DNA of 64,000 bases from Euglena gracilis. Taxonomy: Eukaryota; Euglenida; Euglenophyceae; Euglenales. Both the position numbers and the translations under genes were made by a program. Position 1 is the first letter of the stretch. Each line of letters begins with the position of its first letter. The DNA lies in NCBI GenBank assembly GCA_039621445.1, contig CP154957.1, positions 11,675,845 through 11,739,844 on the forward strand. The letters are read 5' to 3'. The notes under the pieces are model-generated. The model did not search any database. It worked only from the letters and a program-made list of their open reading frames with translations, and had not been told where the DNA came from. Below, piece by piece: positions 59,101-64,000 of the stretch.

Positions 59101-62100
59101 ACCTGGGATGACCAAAAGGCACATCCCAGCCTTCATTTCCCTGCACAGTGATGTTAAAGCCCAACTTTTGCCTCCCCCCCCCCCTGCATTAAGTTTGGCT
59201 CCAGTGATCGGGCTGTGTTAAGCGATCTGCATTTGAGGACGTGTGGAATAGCTGAATTTATGGAGCTCCATTCAGCAGAGGGGGTGCAAGCAGGGCCAAA
59301 ACTTTTTTTCAAAAATTATGGCTTCCCAGGGCATTTTTTTTAAAAAGTTTTGAGGTTTTTTTTTAAAAAAAATCACATTCTCATGGCGGTCAAGATTGGT
59401 CCATGCATCGAAGGGTCGAAAATCAAAAGGCCAAAAACACATTTTTCCGAGTTTTGGGTGGATAAAATATGCTCCAAGGATGCCAGAAATTGTTTTTCTT
59501 GCAGCATTTTAAGGTATTGTAAGGCCCTGGTTGAAAAGATTGGCAAAAAAAACGTTTTGAAAATTTTTGGGAAGACTTTTTGAAGGCGCTGAAAAAAAAA
59601 TAAGCCCTGGGTGCACGTGTGAAACATTTTTTTGTGTTTTTGGGGGTATTTATGTGCATTTCTCGCTTTGTGTATGTTCATCCTGCCCCGTTCTCCGGCC
59701 GGTCCCGCAGACCAGAGCCCAGCCCTGGGGCTGAGGCCTGCAGCCAGTCCTACAAGGACTACTTGACGGAAGTCGCCGGCTTGGGCCGCGCCATCGACGT
59801 CACGTTCCAGGTCCATCCCAGCCTTGCCAAAGGCACAAAGCCAGAGGGGGTAACTCCAGGTTTGCCAAAACAATATGTAGCCTCGTTCAATGGTGGTCTT
59901 CAAGGGACAGGGTAGATTTTTTGTTCCGGCCGGCCCAAGGACTGCCTCCAGGGTTCAATGTCAGGAGGGTACCATGGCTTTAGTTGGGGGGGGGGGGGAC
60001 TGTCCCCCCCCCCTGACCACAGACCTCCCACCTGTCAAAGGGTTCCGGACCAACTCGGGACCTGGTGCTCAGGGCCAAAAGGTCAGAATAATCTTTCCGC
60101 TGCTTTGCGCCGATAATTTTTTGGCAAATTTGGCAATTTTTCCCAAAAAATATGCCCAAAATTACATTTTCGGTCAATTTTGTTGCACGCAAAATCGGTC
60201 CTTTTGGCCACACCGCTGTTTCTTGGGGAGGGGTCTCCCACATCCCTCTTGACCGGAGGGGGAAGGTTCGGACTACCTCCTCCCACCTGCATTTGTCGAA
60301 TCCTGACAGCCCCTCAAGGACTGCCCAAGGCCAAAGGGCCAGCCAATGGGAATTTTTCAGTGGATGGGCGATGGTCCAATGATACTGGGAATCAATCCCT
60401 CGCGGGTTTCGATTTGTTTTCGCCAAAAAAATTCAAATGTTTCCACCCATTTTCCCGCTGGATTGCTTTTTTTATTTCGTCAAGGAACTGACCTTGTGCA
60501 GCAGTTGCTTCTTTTGATCACTGTTTTCTTCGAGTCTCAGGCACCTGCGATTTTTCTTTTTCGACCATCAAGGAATGAGAAAACGGGCCGAACTACCTCC
60601 AAGGACCCCCCCCCCCCGTGTGTGTACAGTGCCCTGATTGCTCTCGTCTGGCAGGAGCCGCAGCTCTACCAGGCCAAAGGCTGGACCGCAGTGCAGGGGA
60701 CGCCGTTGTTTGCGCCGTTTTTGTTCGGGCCAGCGGCCTCCAAATGCGCGGACGTCAATTGTAAACATTGTGTCATAATGTTAAAATTTGGTGGTGTTGC
60801 ATGGTTGGCTTTTACTTTTTGCATTGATGTTTTGTGAAATAGCTGAGCAAAATGGGGTGATGAAATGATAAAGAAAATGAGGCAATAGGCAATCCCAAAG
60901 AGCTGCAAATATGCCTCAAATTCCCAAATATCCCAAATCTGAGAGACCAGGTTAAACACCATTTCTGTGGCCAGCTGTCCAACGGCTTTTTTGTTCCGCA
61001 TCCTCTCGACGTCATCTCAGCAACCTGATTATTTAATCGTTGATTGGCACAGCATGGTATTTTTCGTCCAAAGAATCATATTGTTAACCACAAATTGGTG
61101 CGCCTGTCACGTCGAGCCCTGCAACAGAGCCCGCAATATGCGACCAGATCATCGCAGACCATTTGTACCGGGTGGGCTCTTTCGACATCGCAGAGATCTA
61201 TGAGCAGGAAACCAGCCGGCCCCCTGCCCAGGCAAGGGATGCTGCACGTTGTGAACGGGTATTTGCCCACGCTTTTCTGTGATCTTTAGCTTAGGTGTTC
61301 CCATTCCCAGTTCCATTTGGCAGGCAAAGCAACCTGCCAAGTCAACAACATTATTCTGGGAAGGTGGACGCTTTTCAGATCAGATCCTGTTGATTTTTTG
61401 TATTTTCCTTGGATTGCATGCTCTTTGCTGAGCATCAGGGATTTTCGACGTTGAATTGGTTTGAAGGGGGTCTGACAGCATTCCTCTCTATTTGTTGGGC
61501 ATTCGGGTCTTCAGATTTGTGTTCTCTGTTTTTTTTGGAATGGTTTCAGTTTGAATTCAAGAACTTTTTTTGCGGCATGAAGCCACAGTCCAGCAGTTTT
61601 AGGGTGTCTTTTTCCTCCATTTTTTTCCAATCCGACTGTGGTTATTTCTCTGCAAAAAGGGATTCTTTTCAAATCTCCAGCGGGTCAGACTTAGGTCAAC
61701 GACCCGCCAAACCTCTCCCAGAGTCATTGTTCCTAAGAGGGCGGCACCACGAAATGACTGGGCGTGACTGGGTCTGGCACGCTGGATGACCACAGGCACG
61801 TCCACGGTGCAGGGGACCGGCGGCGAGCTCCGCGTGTCGCCCACCCTGCAACAGCCGTTCCGGGAGATCTACGAGCTGCTGGAGCGGATGAAGGTGCGCC
61901 GGGGGACGTCTAACAGATGGCCATGGCGTCTTCCCTTTTTTGTTGGCGCTGTCAGAGGTTGTGGATTAGACAGGGCGGTCCTTCACAGACGGGATGATGC
62001 CTTTTTCTTCATTATGGGTTGCCCCTTAAGGACCACCCTTAAGCAGAAGGGCCGGTCAATGGCCGATCCAAGGGTCGAACGGAGCCGAAAATTAAAAATT

Positions 62101-63650
62101 TGAAAACACATTTTTCGACGTTTTGGGTGGATGGACGATGGTCCAAGGATGCCAGAAAATCATTTTTTTTATCCCGACTCAGCCCCCCCTTTTTTTGCCA
62201 AAATATGGTCATTATTTGTCCATTTTGCCTGAGAATTTTGCATTGATGGGAAATGTTTTTTCGTTTAAAACCACCTGGGGTTAGAGGTGTGACTGCCTCC
62301 TCACAGACTACCCAAGGTTTCGGGGGAATGCGCAGCACATCTTTGCGCATTTTGCATGATTTTGCACGTCTTTTTGGGGTCTTAAGTGCACATTTACATT
62401 GATGCATAGCATTGCAGAGAGCTGCGAGAGGACAGTTTTGGAACCGGCCCTGGCACTGCCCACCATTTTGGCCCGAAATCGATGCCAAAAATGGTCAAAA
62501 AATTACTCAAATTTTTCACGATGTTTGGCCATTTTCGGGGAAACGTCAGTGGGTCCCCCGGGGGGGGCCCCAGGGAGTGGGTGGGTGGGGGGGACCCCCC
62601 AGTCTTAAAAAAAAACCCTGCTCCCGTCCACCCTTCCCCCCCTTCCCGTTCACGCCTCAGGCGAAGGAGCTGGCGCCCGCCCTTGCGTGGTGTGAGACCT
62701 ACTCTCGGGTCCCCGACCAGGCACCTACGGCCGACCAGGGCCGACCAGGGCCGACCAGGGCCGACTATGATTTTCAGGACCCCCGTAGGTGGGGGTTCCG
62801 ACCAGGGCCGACCAGGGCCGACTAGGGCCGACCAGGGCCGACTTGCATGTGGTTGGCCGACCGAAGGGGAATGGATGAAGGAATTCGGCAGCTTTCCGTC
62901 TGGAACAAGCACCTCTGATGATGCTGGGCGATGCAGGGCGATGCTGGGTGATGCTGGATTTTTGGAGACCAGAGGTGGGGTTCCGATGTTGGGCGATGCA
63001 GGGTGTTGCTGGGCGATGCTGGGTGATGCTGGCATTTTTTTTGTATATTTTGAAGAACTAAACCCATTTTTGGATAATTTTCTCACAAATATCCAGTTTT
63101 ACACCCATTTCGGCCATTATGGACCAGTTTTTGCTAATTTTGGGGCTATTTGTCACTGATTTGGCAAATATTGGGCTAATTTAGGTCAATCTGAGCATTT
63201 TTAATGTCATTTTGGCCATTTTGCGCCCTTTTGGTAATTTTGGGTTATTTTTCACAATCTTTTGTGGATTTTGTTGGCGTTCTTGGGTAATTTTTGGTTA
63301 TTTCAAGCCATTTTAGGTCATTTTGGTTGCTTTTGGGGAGCCAATGGAGGCCTTATGGGGCACTTATTTTTGATCTTGGCGAGACAATTCAGAAAATCAT
63401 TGCATCCATTCACATTTTTTATGTGAAGGATACCCCCACCTATGGCCGACTATTTGCCGACCAGGGCCGACCAGGACCGACCAGGACCGACCACGGCCGA
63501 CCAGGGCCGACCAGAGCACCAAAATGGGGAGTGACCATAGGTGCCTGTCCCCGACCTCAGCAGCGGCCAGGCCAGCCGCCTGCAGGAGCTGACGTTCCAG
63601 CTGCACCGCCTGCGCGTCATCCGCCTGCTGGAGGCCGGCGACGGCCAGCC
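56178..63650 (+). CDS. RMND5: RMND5/GID2, GID/CTLH ubiquitin-ligase subunit, 5' and middle exons
   Basis: RMND5 (yeast Gid2) is a RING subunit of the GID/CTLH E3 ligase. Exons: 56178-56289 (MDAAPPGALDVVDGALNRVY), ~57908-58284 interrupted by an element, 59711-59810 (SYKDYLTEVAGLGRAIDVTF), 60655-60690 (tentative), ~61130-61231 (LisH: CDQIIADHLYRVGSFDIAEI), 61813-61893 (LQQPFREIYELLERMK), 62661-62708 (AKELAPALAWCETYSR) and 63541-~63650 (SRLQELTFQLHRLRVIRLLE, CTLH). Order and spacing follow the family: N-terminal helices, LisH, CTLH. The RING is past the window's end. Junctions 59810/60655, 61231/61813 and 61893/62661 are phase 0. 61231 uses a GC donor (CAG|gcaagg). Two exons carry introner-like insertions. 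Confidence 0.9.
57995..58220. mobile_element. 226-bp introner-like element inside an RMND5 exon, perfect 8-bp duplication
   Basis: CAGACTTCTTTTTAAGTC at the left and GTCTTAAAAAGAAGCCTG at the right, inverted at 16 of 18. Both flanks are CCGCCGCC (57987-57994, 58221-58228). Removing element plus one duplication joins ...ETVPAA to LEQLQHAVRSC in frame. A splice from ACG|gtgccc (57983) to aagaag|CCT (58217), the latter inside the right terminal repeat, gives ET-PAAALEQLQ, also in frame and of the same length. Inside are G/C runs and GGAGGCGCCGGG/GCGAAGCGCC hairpins. Confidence 0.85.
58338..58735. mobile_element. AAATAATACC-type poly-C/G-capped element
   Basis: Left GGTAAACCCTCCCCCCAAAA then GATACCCCC, with further AAATAATACCCCCC units. 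Right GGGGGGTATTATTTGGGGGG then TTACC. Inner hairpin TTCGGGCCGAAGGCCCGGA near 58430-58450. Inverted inner copies at 58642-58672. In an RMND5 intron; no duplication resolved. Confidence 0.7.
59395..59500. repeat. Repeat found in several RMND5 introns
   Basis: GTTTTGGGTGGATAAAATATGC then TCCAAGGATGCCAGAAATTG matches 62085-62170 (GTTTTGGGTGGATGGACGAT, GGTCCAAGGATGCCAGAAAA) and, less well, 57640-57790 and 60300-60440. Confidence 0.65.
61130..61231 (+). CDS. RMND5: RMND5 LisH exon with GC donor
   Basis: Frame PAICDQIIADHLYRVGSFDI, AEIYEQETSRPPAQ. This is the LisH dimerisation helix pair seen in RMND5 before the CTLH domain. It ends CAG|gcaagg, a GC-AG donor in phase 0 with the next exon (acceptor gtgcag at 61812). 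An alternative GT donor 15 bases later (GCAC|gttgtg) would pair with the acceptor cacag|GCACG at 61794. Confidence 0.8.
62085..62170. repeat. Second clear copy of the RMND5-intron repeat
   Basis: Matches 59395-59500 with few changes, including CACATTTTTC upstream and GATGCCAGAAA(A/T)T downstream. Confidence 0.65.
62718..63547. mobile_element. 830-bp introner-like element inside the RMND5 CTLH exon
   Basis: CAGGCACCTACGGCCGACC at the left and GTGACCATAGGTGCCTG at the right are the same family as 42713-43775. Flanks TCCCCGAC (62710-62717, 63548-63555) are identical, nine bases if the preceding G is counted. GGGCCGACCA units lie inside both ends. Removing the element and one copy restores ETYSRVPDLSSGQASRLQEL in frame. 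A splice from CGG|gtcccc (62709) to catag|GTG (63541), inside the right terminal repeat, stays in frame and adds Val-Pro. Confidence 0.88.
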
Positions 63651-63738
63651 CCCAGGATGGCAATGGGGCTTAGGCGGGGGGGGGGGGTGATCGGTGGCTC
63701 AAGGTTGACTGCTGTTGGTGGGACACAGAAAAAGTTGT

Positions 63739-63784
63739 GTGTGTGTGTGTGCGTGCGTGTGTGTGTGTGTGTGTGCGCGCGCGC

Positions 63785-63819
<35 letters not shown>

Positions 63820-63825
63820 GTGTCT
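63739..63825. repeat. (GT)n microsatellite with GCGCGC interruption
   Basis: GT units with a GCGCGCGCGC block in the middle, 3' of the last RMND5 exon in the window. Confidence 0.93.
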
Positions 63826-64000
63826 GCATGTGTGTGTGATGGCTGGGAACCCAGGGAAGGAACCTACTGCACAAGCATTTGGCAACAGCTGCTGGCTAAT
63901 ATTTGAGTACCCCCCCCCGGGGTAATTATTTTGTGGCTGGTTGGGCATTGAAGCCTTCGTTGGAGCGGGAAAGGCAAGAGGGGCATTGATTATTATTAAA

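Overview
The window is eukaryotic nuclear DNA. Coding sequence comes in short exons (36 to 175 bases) with GT-AG introns of about 100 to 3,300 bases. The exons are GC-rich and favour G or C at third positions. The introns and spacers are packed with microsatellites, G/C homopolymer runs and small transposon-like elements. I cannot name the species. A unicellular alga or other protist fits the plant-like KIN17, the intron density and the introner-like insertions, but that is inference.

Four conserved genes can be rebuilt by joining exons whose phases and protein alignments agree, all on the + strand. (1) 65-3553 is the 3' part of KIN17, the DNA/RNA-binding protein, with its KOW tail. (2) About 12110-22990 is a Fic-domain protein (AMP-transferase family) with an intact HPFADGNGRIAR motif. 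Unassigned exons lie before it (8920-9015, 10603-10736) and after it (25388-25572, 26504-~26607, 27367-27483); the last ends in a stop and may be its tail. (3) 46219-53369 is a complete membrane protein disulfide isomerase with signal peptide, two thioredoxin domains (CGHC and CGMC), a transmembrane helix and a dilysine-like C-terminus. (4) 56178 to beyond the window is RMND5/GID2, a subunit of the GID/CTLH ubiquitin ligase; its RING end lies outside.

Much of the remainder is mobile-element sequence. At least three elements (12310-13207, 16815-17744, 35599-36338) share CAGGG...CCCTG ends, 7-bp target duplications and arrays of about 10-bp subterminal repeats; one carries a hAT/DUF659-like transposase fragment. 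Other families have perfect or near-perfect 8-bp duplications (33098-34786, 42713-43775, 14834-15123, 4721-4955, 53817-53894). A palindromic Tc1-like element lies at 54760-55958.

The most interesting result is that two 8-bp-duplication elements sit inside RMND5 exons (57995-58220 and 62718-63547). In both, a host GT beside or within the duplicated target and an AG inside the element's own right terminal repeat would splice the element out in frame. That is how introners, transposons that create introns, behave. Several families also share poly-C/poly-G caps and a small GGCGCC-type hairpin.
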